A DNA stretch of 64,000 nucleotides from Pedobacter ginsenosidimutans (GTDB lineage: Bacteria > Bacteroidota > Bacteroidia > Sphingobacteriales > Sphingobacteriaceae): the NCBI RefSeq assembly GCF_001442625.1, contig NZ_LMZQ01000002.1, forward strand, positions 1-64,000. Reading direction: 5' to 3'. Under the pieces are notes generated by a model. That model was not told the DNA's origin, did not search any database, and was given only the letters and a program-made list of their open reading frames with translations. Shown in pieces: positions 9,093 through 16,812 of the stretch. The stretch's first letter is position 1. Every line of letters starts with the position of its first letter. Position numbers and translations under genes: made by a program.

Positions 9093-12000
9093 ATGAAAAA
9101 ACACCTTAAATATATTGATGGCAGCTCAGATAAATTCTGGCAGATTGAAGTACTGAACAATTGTTATACCGTTACTTACGGCCGAAATGGAACCGGCGGT
9201 ACTTCGCAAACCAAAACTTTTGATGATAACCAACAGTGTTTAAAAGCCGCTGAAAAACTGCTGACCGAAAAAACAAAAAAGGGTTATTCTGAAACAGGCG
9301 AGGTGCTTACTAACCAGACTATAAAAACAGCTAAAAAAGATGGCAATAAAGATGTAGCGGAAATATTAAATGCTTACGATGCCATTCTGAAAGAGAAAAA
9401 CCTTGCCGCACTTTTACCCTTTCTGCAAGAAAATGCCAAAGGAAATATAGAGGCACTTAAAAAGCATATTAAGACAAAAAAACGTTATTGGATGGCGTTC
9501 GTAGATCTCTCCAACGAGCCACAATTTAAAACAGGAAACTATAGCTGGGGTACCAGGGGCGACGAAAATTTAAAGGAGATAATCACCCTTACCGCAATCG
9601 GCATTTTGAGCAAAACAGATATCATGCCCTGGGATGAGGTCTTCGATTTATTGGCCAAGGCGAAACAAAGAAATTCTATTTTAGCGGTCCTTCAATGGGC
9701 AAAGCCCGATTGGATCAACGAATTTATTCTCGATAAAATAAAAAAGAGCGAGTGGCGAAGTTTTAGTTATCAAACCCTAAGGTTTCTCGAAAGCCATACT
9801 TTAATTACCGCACAGCCCGAGCTTTATGCTTTATGTTTAGCAAATGCCAATGAGTGGGTAACCAAAGTGAAACCAAGAGATTTTATCCAATATATTGTAA
9901 ACGATGAACTAGCCTATACACGCGATGTGCCCAATTTATACCTTTACGAAACCGGGATACAGAATAATCACTTCAGAGATAGCGATAGCCAGGCCTATAA
10001 CCAATTTTCTATATGGGAAATTATTTATAACACCTTACTCCAGGAAGGCAAATTAGACCGCCAGCAGTTTATAGAACAGGCCATTTTAATCCAAACCAAA
10101 GCATGGAACAATAACCTTAAATCTTTCTATCGTAAAAGATTAACAGATTTAAATCCAGGCGCAGCCGAACTTATTGTTTACCAGGAATATATTTTTGCCT
10201 GTTTACAATATGCCTTTGCACCGGTTGTTAATGCAGCAATAGAGTTGATTAAACAGATTTATGAAGAGAAAAAGTTTAACGTAAATTCTTTTCTTGATTG
10301 GCTTGAACCTTTGATGATGAGCAATGATAATAAAACTGCCATCAAAAATATTTTACCGGTTTTAGAAAAGCTAAATAAATCGCAGCCTAAGCTAAATAAA
10401 AAGATAACCGCGCTCATTGCTGATGTGTATGTAGTGCCCGATCTTAACCTGCAGGAAAGGGCAAGTAAACTGCTGTTAAAAATAGCAGCACCAAAAGATG
10501 CGGTTTTACGCGATAAATTATCGGGCTATACTTCGCTAATGCTGGGAAATGTCCGCTCGGGTTTAAGCAGCTTACTGGCCGCAGAAGATCTTCTTCCAGC
10601 AGTTGATGAATTAGCAACCTATCATTACGAACCTAAGCAAGAACAGGTTTTACTGGAACCGATTGTATTGCCAAAAGATTGGAACGAGGTACTTTATCTG
10701 TTCGGTAAATTTATCTCATCAGAAGAAACTACCGATGGAGAAATCTTATTGAACGCCTATACTAACCAAAGGTATCTGTTTCCAGCCGATTATGCCAAAC
10801 AGCTGGCTCCTTATGGCCAACAAGTAGAAAAGAAATACTTTGAGAGTGTCCATAAAAATTACATCGGCACATTTCTGCGCGAAAAAATAAAAAGTATCGA
10901 TTACGTTTTTACCATAGAACAAAGTACCTATCACAAAATAAAAACGCTGCTGCTCATCAGGCCTTATTTAGATATCGTACAAAAAAGAATGGCCGGCAAT
11001 ATCAGTTTGCCCATGCTCTCTTTTCCCAGCCATTATCCATATTGGGTGGCACCAAAAGTGCTTTTAGAAAGGTTAATCGCCTACCAGGAAAATGAGGCAG
11101 AAATTAACCCGCTCGATTTAACCATCGCCATTGGCCGTATGCCACGAGAGCAGGTAGAAGAAGCCATCCCTTTATTAGGTAAGCTTACCGGACCGCTTAA
11201 AGCCTTAATGGCCTTCTGTCTCGGCACCACCAAAGAGATTGTTGTTAAATCAGACGGTATTTTTAATAAACTCTTAAATAAAATCAATAGCCCGGCAGAT
11301 GTAAGTTTTAAAAGTGTATGGGCTGTAGCGGCCCGCACCTACTATCCTGACGAAACCTTTACCGAATTTAGCAGTACCTACCTTAGAGATTATCCTATGG
11401 CTGTTTCTCCTTTTAAACCCGAAATCAGCATTAAGGAAAAATGGAATGAATACATGAACTATCAAACCAAAAAAATGGAAAAATCTCCATCCTGGTACGC
11501 CATCGAATTCGATTCTCCAGCCTATGTAAACACACCAGGTTATTTCCTTTTTAGCTTAGACCTTTACGGCCGGAAAAACAGTTGGGAGTATATGATAAGC
11601 GGAGAGGGCAATATCAATTATTGGCACAGCCTGATGCCACAAAATGCTGATGCATTAAGCTGGTTTATGCTCCGTTCGTCGTGCATTCATGCCAGCGGTG
11701 GAGTATCAGAACTGAAAGGTTTTCTCCATGTAACCAACAGTACAGGGTTCCGTTTTTCCGATATCTCGATGCTCGTTTTTGCCTGCATGTTTTTTATGGA
11801 TAAAAAAGAAGTGCGTTTAATGGCATCAGAAGTTTTGATCAACCTGATCGAAAAACGAAGTATAAACCTCGATCTGCTTGCGGTTAAACTAGCTTATCTG
11901 GCATCGAATAAATATGGTGCATTTTTACGCCTGGTAGAAAGTATTGGAGCCTTGAAAGATGTTTCTGCATTGCACAATTCCGCTTTTCTACAATTGCTCG

Positions 12001-12188
12001 AATCCTTATTTAAACACCTGGTAATTAACGATAAACTTCCTGTTAATTTTAAAAAACTGATAGAACATTACATCGATATCCTCTTCAAAACCAATCAAAG
12101 CCCTTCGGCAGCAGCAATTGCTTTTTTCGAAAAATGGAAAGATAATGCCTCCCTTAAAAGTTTAATTAAACAAATTATCAAAGCCTAA
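9093..12188 (+). CDS. WGR-domain protein with long helical-repeat region
   Basis: 1031 residues. The N-terminal 70 residues form a WGR domain: KKHLKYIDGSSDKFWQIEV, then YGRNGTGGTSQTKTF (tyrosine in place of the usual W of WGR), then LTEKTKKGY. WGR domains are nucleic-acid binding or PARP-associated modules. The rest is a long HEAT-like helical array without enzyme motifs. E. coli MolR (WGR plus DUF4132) has a comparable layout, but I cannot confirm DUF4132 here. The next gene codes for a SWIM zinc-finger protein one base downstream. WGR/SWIM pairs are often found with MoxR-vWA loci, which fits the operon just upstream. The precise function is unknown. Confidence 0.8.
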   Translation: MKKHLKYIDGSSDKFWQIEVLNNCYTVTYGRNGTGGTSQTKTFDDNQQCLKAAEKLLTEKTKKGYSETGEVLTNQTIKTAKKDGNKDVAEILNAYDAILKEKNLAALLPFLQENAKGNIEALKKHIKTKKRYWMAFVDLSNEPQFKTGNYSWGTRGDENLKEIITLTAIGILSKTDIMPWDEVFDLLAKAKQRNSILAVLQWAKPDWINEFILDKIKKSEWRSFSYQTLRFLESHTLITAQPELYALCLANANEWVTKVKPRDFIQYIVNDELAYTRDVPNLYLYETGIQNNHFRDSDSQAYNQFSIWEIIYNTLLQEGKLDRQQFIEQAILIQTKAWNNNLKSFYRKRLTDLNPGAAELIVYQEYIFACLQYAFAPVVNAAIELIKQIYEEKKFNVNSFLDWLEPLMMSNDNKTAIKNILPVLEKLNKSQPKLNKKITALIADVYVVPDLNLQERASKLLLKIAAPKDAVLRDKLSGYTSLMLGNVRSGLSSLLAAEDLLPAVDELATYHYEPKQEQVLLEPIVLPKDWNEVLYLFGKFISSEETTDGEILLNAYTNQRYLFPADYAKQLAPYGQQVEKKYFESVHKNYIGTFLREKIKSIDYVFTIEQSTYHKIKTLLLIRPYLDIVQKRMAGNISLPMLSFPSHYPYWVAPKVLLERLIAYQENEAEINPLDLTIAIGRMPREQVEEAIPLLGKLTGPLKALMAFCLGTTKEIVVKSDGIFNKLLNKINSPADVSFKSVWAVAARTYYPDETFTEFSSTYLRDYPMAVSPFKPEISIKEKWNEYMNYQTKKMEKSPSWYAIEFDSPAYVNTPGYFLFSLDLYGRKNSWEYMISGEGNINYWHSLMPQNADALSWFMLRSSCIHASGGVSELKGFLHVTNSTGFRFSDISMLVFACMFFMDKKEVRLMASEVLINLIEKRSINLDLLAVKLAYLASNKYGAFLRLVESIGALKDVSALHNSAFLQLLESLFKHLVINDKLPVNFKKLIEHYIDILFKTNQSPSAAAIAFFEKWKDNASLKSLIKQIIKA

Positions 12189-12189
12189 C

Positions 12190-13527
12190 ATGACCGATCT
12201 TCAATATCACTATAGCGGTGTTTCTACCTTTACCAAAACAAAAGGCATAAACAGCCTGGTTTTGGCTCATCAAACCGAAATAGAAGCTGTAAACAATATT
12301 CCCTGTTTTTTTTGGGGCAACTTAACCGATCCTTATATAACCGCTAAATGCTGGAGTACCATTGCCAAAGTAGTACGCTCCAGCTTCGGACCAGTTCCGC
12401 CAAGCTTACGCGATCCTATTGTTACTGCAGGCACCGAACGCATCAGGTTCGAAGGTTTTTCTTCCTGCAACGGGGTCTATGTTCGCTTAGATATGAAACC
12501 CGAATCTATCGACGGAGAATTTATAGCCAGTGGCACTACCAATGTCGATTTTAACGACCCCATGCTTAATGCCTTAAATAGCATTCAAAAAAACGAAAAA
12601 GTAACCCTGGCCGTTGGTCAGCAAGATGTACAGATAATTACCACCAAAACTAAGGTAGTAGAAAAAAAAGTAACATTACCTACACGCTGGATTAAAGGTT
12701 TAACCAGTGTACAGCTTTACCTGGCCGATATGGACCTCCAGTTCGAGCTGAACAAAATACAAACCATACAGCTTTTTCAAAACCTGCCAAAAGGCACTAT
12801 TAAAGGCGATTTCTTTATTGCGAAAAGGGCAGGCAAATTTATGTTCTCTACCATTGCCACGGCCGATGCCGTTCGTGTTGGTGGCTTACACCGTCTCCGT
12901 TTATTAGATGGTATTTTAGCAATTGCCGATAAAGTTTTCATTTACGAATCGGCCGATAAACAGACCGTTGCTTTTGTATATGAGTTTGGCAAAATGCAGT
13001 TGCTGATGGCTTTCTCCCCAGACGCCTATAGGGGCTTTTCGGGCGAAGGCAAAGCATTAGATCAAATGACCGAAAACCTTCCGTCTGAATGGATATATGG
13101 CTTAAACAGCTTACTTAAAGCCAACGAAAACTTCGATCCTACTTTACTTTCCATTGAGCACGATATCGATTTCGACACCATGAATCAGCTCACCTCCAGT
13201 TTATCCGCTATCGGTTTACTGGGTTATGATGTAATGGGAAGAAGCCATTTTTACCGCCAGCTTCCATTTAAAACCGAACGCATTTTAAGCTTAAACCCCC
13301 GGCTTAAAAACGCCAAAAAACTGATCGATGAGCAACAGGTTAAAATGGTTAAAAAGGAAAACGATTATATAGAAGCCGAAGTTAAAGGCACAGGCGTATT
13401 ACACAAGGTAGTAATCGATAAACAAGGCTATCGCTGTACCTGCGAGTGGTTTACCGCTTATCAGGGCAAAAGAGGTATTTGCAAACATATTCTGGCCGTA
13501 AAGATGGTTGCGGGAGAGTTAGAATAG
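12190..13527 (+). CDS. SWIM zinc-finger protein
   Basis: 445 residues. The C-terminal segment (about residues 415-442) has the SWIM zinc-binding pattern CxCx(n)CxH: YRCTCEWFTAY followed by GICKHILAVKM. SWIM fingers bind DNA or protein. The remaining 400 residues are a mixed alpha/beta region with no recognised domain. The gene begins one base after the WGR gene stop and is surely co-transcribed with it. Such SWIM proteins are common companions of MoxR ATPases and WGR/DUF proteins in predicted conflict systems. The domain is certain; the biological role is inferred from that association. Confidence 0.85.
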   Translation: MTDLQYHYSGVSTFTKTKGINSLVLAHQTEIEAVNNIPCFFWGNLTDPYITAKCWSTIAKVVRSSFGPVPPSLRDPIVTAGTERIRFEGFSSCNGVYVRLDMKPESIDGEFIASGTTNVDFNDPMLNALNSIQKNEKVTLAVGQQDVQIITTKTKVVEKKVTLPTRWIKGLTSVQLYLADMDLQFELNKIQTIQLFQNLPKGTIKGDFFIAKRAGKFMFSTIATADAVRVGGLHRLRLLDGILAIADKVFIYESADKQTVAFVYEFGKMQLLMAFSPDAYRGFSGEGKALDQMTENLPSEWIYGLNSLLKANENFDPTLLSIEHDIDFDTMNQLTSSLSAIGLLGYDVMGRSHFYRQLPFKTERILSLNPRLKNAKKLIDEQQVKMVKKENDYIEAEVKGTGVLHKVVIDKQGYRCTCEWFTAYQGKRGICKHILAVKMVAGELE

Positions 13528-14252
13528 TTGGGTCATTAGTCATTGGTTCATTTTGTTAACTGGTTAATTGTTTAAATCGGTTAACTGTGAGTTGATTGAG
13601 TGCATTCCGTCATACTGAACTTGTTTTACAAGTAGAAATATTATTTTCAATTGTCTTATAGCTACTACGTGGTCAGTATCTATCATGCTACCTGCAAAAG
13701 TTCTGAAAAGCATCACTCGTCATTTAACCACAGAGGGCACAAAGAGCAGGCGCAAAGGTCGCAGAGTTGAGTGGAAAAATAGCACCATCAAGCTTATATG
13801 ATCTTCTATGTCTTATATGGTTCAAAATACACGACTCCGGACTAAAAATTCATCACCCATATTATATTTTCCATATTTTTAACCACAGAGGGCACAAAGA
13901 GCAGGCGCAAAGGCCGCAGAGTTGAGTGGAAAAATAGCACCATCAAGCTTATATGATCTTCTATGTCTTATATGGTTCAAAATACACGACTCCGGACTAA
14001 AAATTCATCACCCATATTATATTTTCCATATTTTTAACCACAGAGGGCACAAAGAGAAGGCACAAAGGCTGCAGAGTTGGGTGTAAAGAGCAATCGTCAT
14101 TGCGGAAACTGCTCAATGCATCCCCAATCATGTTGAGAATGACAACGCACAGGAAATAGCACTTTAATTGAACTCCGGCTCCCAACTCAAAAACGGCTCA
14201 ATCTTTGCTCCTACCGAAGCTTAAATTTAATAAGGAAACCCCATTTTAGCTC
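13528..14252. repeat. Intergenic region with three tandem 155-bp repeats
   Basis: No gene seen. A 155-bp unit starts at 13724, 13879 and 14034 (ttaaccacagagggcacaaag). The first two copies are nearly identical over their whole length; the third diverges after about 55 bases. Each unit holds the same cacaaagagcagg module seen at 1-800 and 8694, then an atcaagcttatatga / cttatatggttca module, then cacgactccggac. A segment like the common gtcattctgaacttgttt repeat is at about 13608. Confidence 0.9.
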
Positions 14253-14804
14253 ATGAACAAATTACCAGCACTATCCCCAAAACCATTAGTATCCCTTTTA
14301 ATCCTATTTACCCTTTTCCTCTCGGCCTGTTCGGAAACACCAGAACGTTTCTTCGACATTGCCATCTTAAACACCAACATGATCAACGATTTTGCCAGCG
14401 CCGATCTGGCCCGCCACATTAACGACGAAACCAAAGAATATCCCGATATTCCATCCAGTAAAAAGAAAGGCAATGAAGCCATCACCAACCTCAACAACAA
14501 AATTTTATACCTTGAGCAATCGCTCGAAAAAGTAAAAAAGCTCTCCGCTTCTGGCGATGAAGAAAAAGAGATTAAAGTCCTTTCGCAGCAATTATACGAA
14601 CTGGTCATCCCCGTTTATAAAAATGAATACCTGGCTTACGCCAAACTGTGCGACAGCAAAGGCAGCCAAAGTGCCAAAGATGAAATTATTCACAGCATCG
14701 ACCAGAAATATGGCGCCCGTTTTGAACAAAACTTTAATGCCTTAATGGAGAAAGGCAAAGCCTATGCCCAAAAGAACAATATCCAGGTAAACTGGGGCCA
14801 ATAA
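14253..14804 (+). CDS. Small lipoprotein of unknown function
   Basis: 183 residues. A signal peptide ends in a lipobox (LFLSAC, Cys near residue 25), so a lipid-anchored envelope protein is expected. The mature part is charged and helical, with a likely coiled coil around residues 75-120 (LNNKILYLEQSLEKVKKL). No family is recognised. It stands alone after the triple repeat and converges with the gene ending at 14894. Codon use and composition look like the rest of the window. Confidence 0.8.
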   Translation: MNKLPALSPKPLVSLLILFTLFLSACSETPERFFDIAILNTNMINDFASADLARHINDETKEYPDIPSSKKKGNEAITNLNNKILYLEQSLEKVKKLSASGDEEKEIKVLSQQLYELVIPVYKNEYLAYAKLCDSKGSQSAKDEIIHSIDQKYGARFEQNFNALMEKGKAYAQKNNIQVNWGQ

Positions 14805-14893
14805 AAATAATAACATATGGTTTAATTCAGATTTGAAATATTTGGATTAAACCATTATTAAGTCCCAAGACTCCCGACCAACTTCTGCAGATG

Positions 14894-16093
14894 CTACACA
14901 CTAGTAGCCTGCAGCTCATTGCTGCGAAACTCTACTATTTCTCCTTCCTCAGTCTTTGTTTCTTCCCCAGAGCGCTTAACTTCTTTCTCTAGCTTGCTCA
15001 CAGCAAAACCACAGAGGCTTATAAAAACAGCTGCACATAAAAACCATACTAAACGGGTAAGCATATACCTGTAATTGGAAGTGTATTTGATTAAAATTGT
15101 GCTGGTAAGTGGCTTTAACACTCTTTGTATATCTTTCGGATAAGAACCGCTATCGGTAAAAAACTCATGGTCTTTTCCATGACCTTTATACCAAACTTTA
15201 CCTATTGAATAATTTGTCAACGTATCAGGTAAATTAATTTTCCTTTGCTGTGTTAAAGTTCGAACATTTAACGGAATTATTGGCATACCAACATTTTGTT
15301 TTTCATCTTTAACCGGCTCGTAGTGATCCTCATCCCAATACATAAATTTCTCACCTTCACTTGGCACCTTAACCGTTGTCGCGCTACGTTCCCAAACAGC
15401 AAAGGAAGTGCTGCCAACCAATAGTAAAATAATACAGGAAATGGTAATATATCGTGGGGAGAAGAGACGGACATATTCTGTTTCAATATAATCGACTTTA
15501 TTGGTTTCTTCTTCCTTTTCTTTTATATAAATAGGTTGACCGGTAACACCTATATCAGTTGTTTCAACTATGGGTCCTTTTACTTCTTCAATTAAGTCGC
15601 CTTGTTTATCCGCTTCTTCATTTATAATTATTTCTTCATTTTCAGAGTTCCAGGCCTCATTTTCACCCGTTACCTTCTGTGGTTCTTCTAATTTAACATC
15701 AGTTGCTCCTATAACTTCTTCTATTTCATTTTGACGCTCTCTATCAAAACTTTTATAGTAAGTCGTACTTGGTCTCGGCCGAAAGTCTATTAACCACGCT
15801 AAAAGTTCACTATTCTTTTCATCAGTTCTCGTTGTTATACCATTTATATGATTTAATAGGGCTCTAAAATCACCAGGATCAGCTTGTGATAAGATCAGAG
15901 AAATATTATCCATCTTGTCTTTATCAAAAAAGTCCGAGAATACATCTTTAGCTTCATCACTCGCATCATATTTCTTTAGACACTCCCTTTTCAACTTTAC
16001 AGTTGTTGGCTTTAAGAGGTTCAAATGAAGCTTCCTTTCTTCGCATTTCTTTTTATAGGTAGCCAATACTAAGTCTTGATAATCTTCAGGCAT
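14894..16093 (-). CDS. Two-TM protein with acidic linker, unknown function
   Basis: About 399 residues. The N-terminal third is helical and cytosolic, then comes a Glu-rich linker, then TM1 (YITISCIILLLVGSTSFAVW), an external domain of about 110 residues, TM2 (LVWFLCAAVFISLCGFAV) and a Glu-rich tail. No family is recognised. The open frame has an ATG at 16111, but that ATG overlaps the predicted -7 box TACTTTTA (16118-16111), so a transcript from this promoter could not include it. The next in-frame ATG at 16093 (MPEDYQD) is therefore chosen. The gene carries the composite element shared with the tubulin/Hsp70/TerD operon, so it is probably part of that regulon. Confidence 0.8.
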   Translation of the reverse strand: MPEDYQDLVLATYKKKCEERKLHLNLLKPTTVKLKRECLKKYDASDEAKDVFSDFFDKDKMDNISLILSQADPGDFRALLNHINGITTRTDEKNSELLAWLIDFRPRPSTTYYKSFDRERQNEIEEVIGATDVKLEEPQKVTGENEAWNSENEEIIINEEADKQGDLIEEVKGPIVETTDIGVTGQPIYIKEKEEETNKVDYIETEYVRLFSPRYITISCIILLLVGSTSFAVWERSATTVKVPSEGEKFMYWDEDHYEPVKDEKQNVGMPIIPLNVRTLTQQRKINLPDTLTNYSIGKVWYKGHGKDHEFFTDSGSYPKDIQRVLKPLTSTILIKYTSNYRYMLTRLVWFLCAAVFISLCGFAVSKLEKEVKRSGEETKTEEGEIVEFRSNELQATSV

Positions 16094-16110
16094 TTTCAAA
16101 AAATTTAGCA

Positions 16111-16155
16111 TAAAAGTAAAAACGGTATTTCTGGAATTTTTACGGTTTTCCAGAA
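16111..16155 (-). promoter_or_regulatory. Regulon promoter site A (gene starting 16093)
   Basis: Read on the minus strand: TTCTGG-AAAA-CCGTAA (16155-16140), 21 nt, then TACTTTTA (16118-16111). One half-site is intact and the other has two mismatches to TTACGG. Spacing to the -7 box is identical to that at five other promoters in the window. Confidence 0.75.
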
Positions 16156-16467
16156 TTCAAAAGAATTAAAAAAGTATTTCAGGTAGAATAGGAATTATCT
16201 GGCAATTAGCTTTTTGAACCAAGCATCTTTGTTCAACAATTAGTTCAAGCAGCGATTCAACATTTAAATCTAAGCAAAAAACTGATTTAATAAAAGAGTA
16301 GAAATCGCGGTAGTTATTAGCCGGTTTGGGAAGCAGTTATTGGCTCCCGCGACAGACACTCAACACTTCCCAAAAATTCAGAAGGCCTTCTGATACAACC
16401 GTAGCAACCCCCGCGATAGGATTCGCGGGGACCTACAAATTTTATCAACCCTTTAATTTTTGACAAG
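16156..16467. other. Intergenic region with palindromes
   Basis: No gene seen. It contains a perfect 16-bp palindrome, TCAGAAGGCCTTCTGA, at 16378-16393 and a perfect 8-bp-stem hairpin, CCCCGCGA / TCGCGGGG, at 16409-16416 and 16423-16430. The stretch 16315-16435 (gggaagcag...ggctcccgcg...acttccc) has the look of a dispersed palindromic repeat rather than a coding remnant. A weak -7 candidate (taatttttg, about 16454-16462) precedes the small gene at 16468. Confidence 0.5.
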
Positions 16468-16665
16468 ATGTTTTTACCTCTTTTTATTGCCATATTACTT
16501 GGCTTGGCAACGCCTGCAAATACCAATAACAATTGTAACCCTAATAGCGGTACAACAGTAACGACTGCCGATACCGACCCTGGTGATCCAGGTGACCCAG
16601 GCGATCCCCCTCCAGGTGATGATACTGGTGGTGAAGGCTCACATGTTCCACCAAAAAATCCATAG
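16468..16665 (+). CDS. Tiny exported peptide rich in Gly-Asp-Pro
   Basis: 65 residues: a hydrophobic N-terminus (MFLPLFIAILLGLATPA) that would serve as a signal peptide, then a short Asn/Thr-rich part and a low-complexity segment with GDPGDPGDPPPGDD, ending in VPPKNP. No family is recognised. It lies 147 bases upstream of a TPR-type sensor kinase on the same strand, separated from it by a strong hairpin. The position suggests, without proof, that it might be a signal or ligand for that kinase. The frame is short, so a chance ORF cannot be fully excluded, but the signal-like start and following terminator argue for a gene. Confidence 0.6.
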   Translation: MFLPLFIAILLGLATPANTNNNCNPNSGTTVTTADTDPGDPGDPGDPPPGDDTGGEGSHVPPKNP

Positions 16666-16699
16666 TTTATGATTTACCAGAGATAGAAATTATCTCGAC

Positions 16700-16733
16700 A
16701 ACAAGTAAGGCAATATTTTCTGCCTTACTTGTT
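16700..16733 (+). terminator. Hairpin after the small exported peptide gene
   Basis: Perfect 13-bp stem, aacaagtaaggca (16700-16712) with tgccttacttgtt (16721-16733), and an 8-base loop. It lies between the 65-residue peptide gene and the kinase gene. No long T-run follows, so it might also act as an mRNA stabiliser. Confidence 0.75.
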
Positions 16734-16783
16734 TGCTTATAAAACAATCCCAAAATATCCAAGAGAAAACCATCCTATTTTTT

Positions 16784-16791
16784 TATATTTG
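16784..16791 (+). promoter_or_regulatory. -7 box of the sensor kinase gene
   Basis: TATATTTG fits the Bacteroidota -7 consensus TAnnTTTG and lies 21 bases before the TTG start at 16813. No clear -33 TTTG or TTACGG palindrome precedes it, so the kinase/regulator pair does not appear to belong to its own predicted regulon. Confidence 0.55.
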
Positions 16792-16812
16792 AGTAAATAA
16801 TTATTCTCGCTC

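Noticed and set aside
13997..14185. Minus-strand ORF inside the 155-bp repeat
   Set aside because: Translated repeat sequence; no start signal or conservation expected.
16317..16532. Minus-strand 71-codon ORF overlapping the exported peptide gene
   Set aside because: It runs through the palindromic repeat and antisense to the peptide gene; its composition is that of a translated repeat, not a protein.
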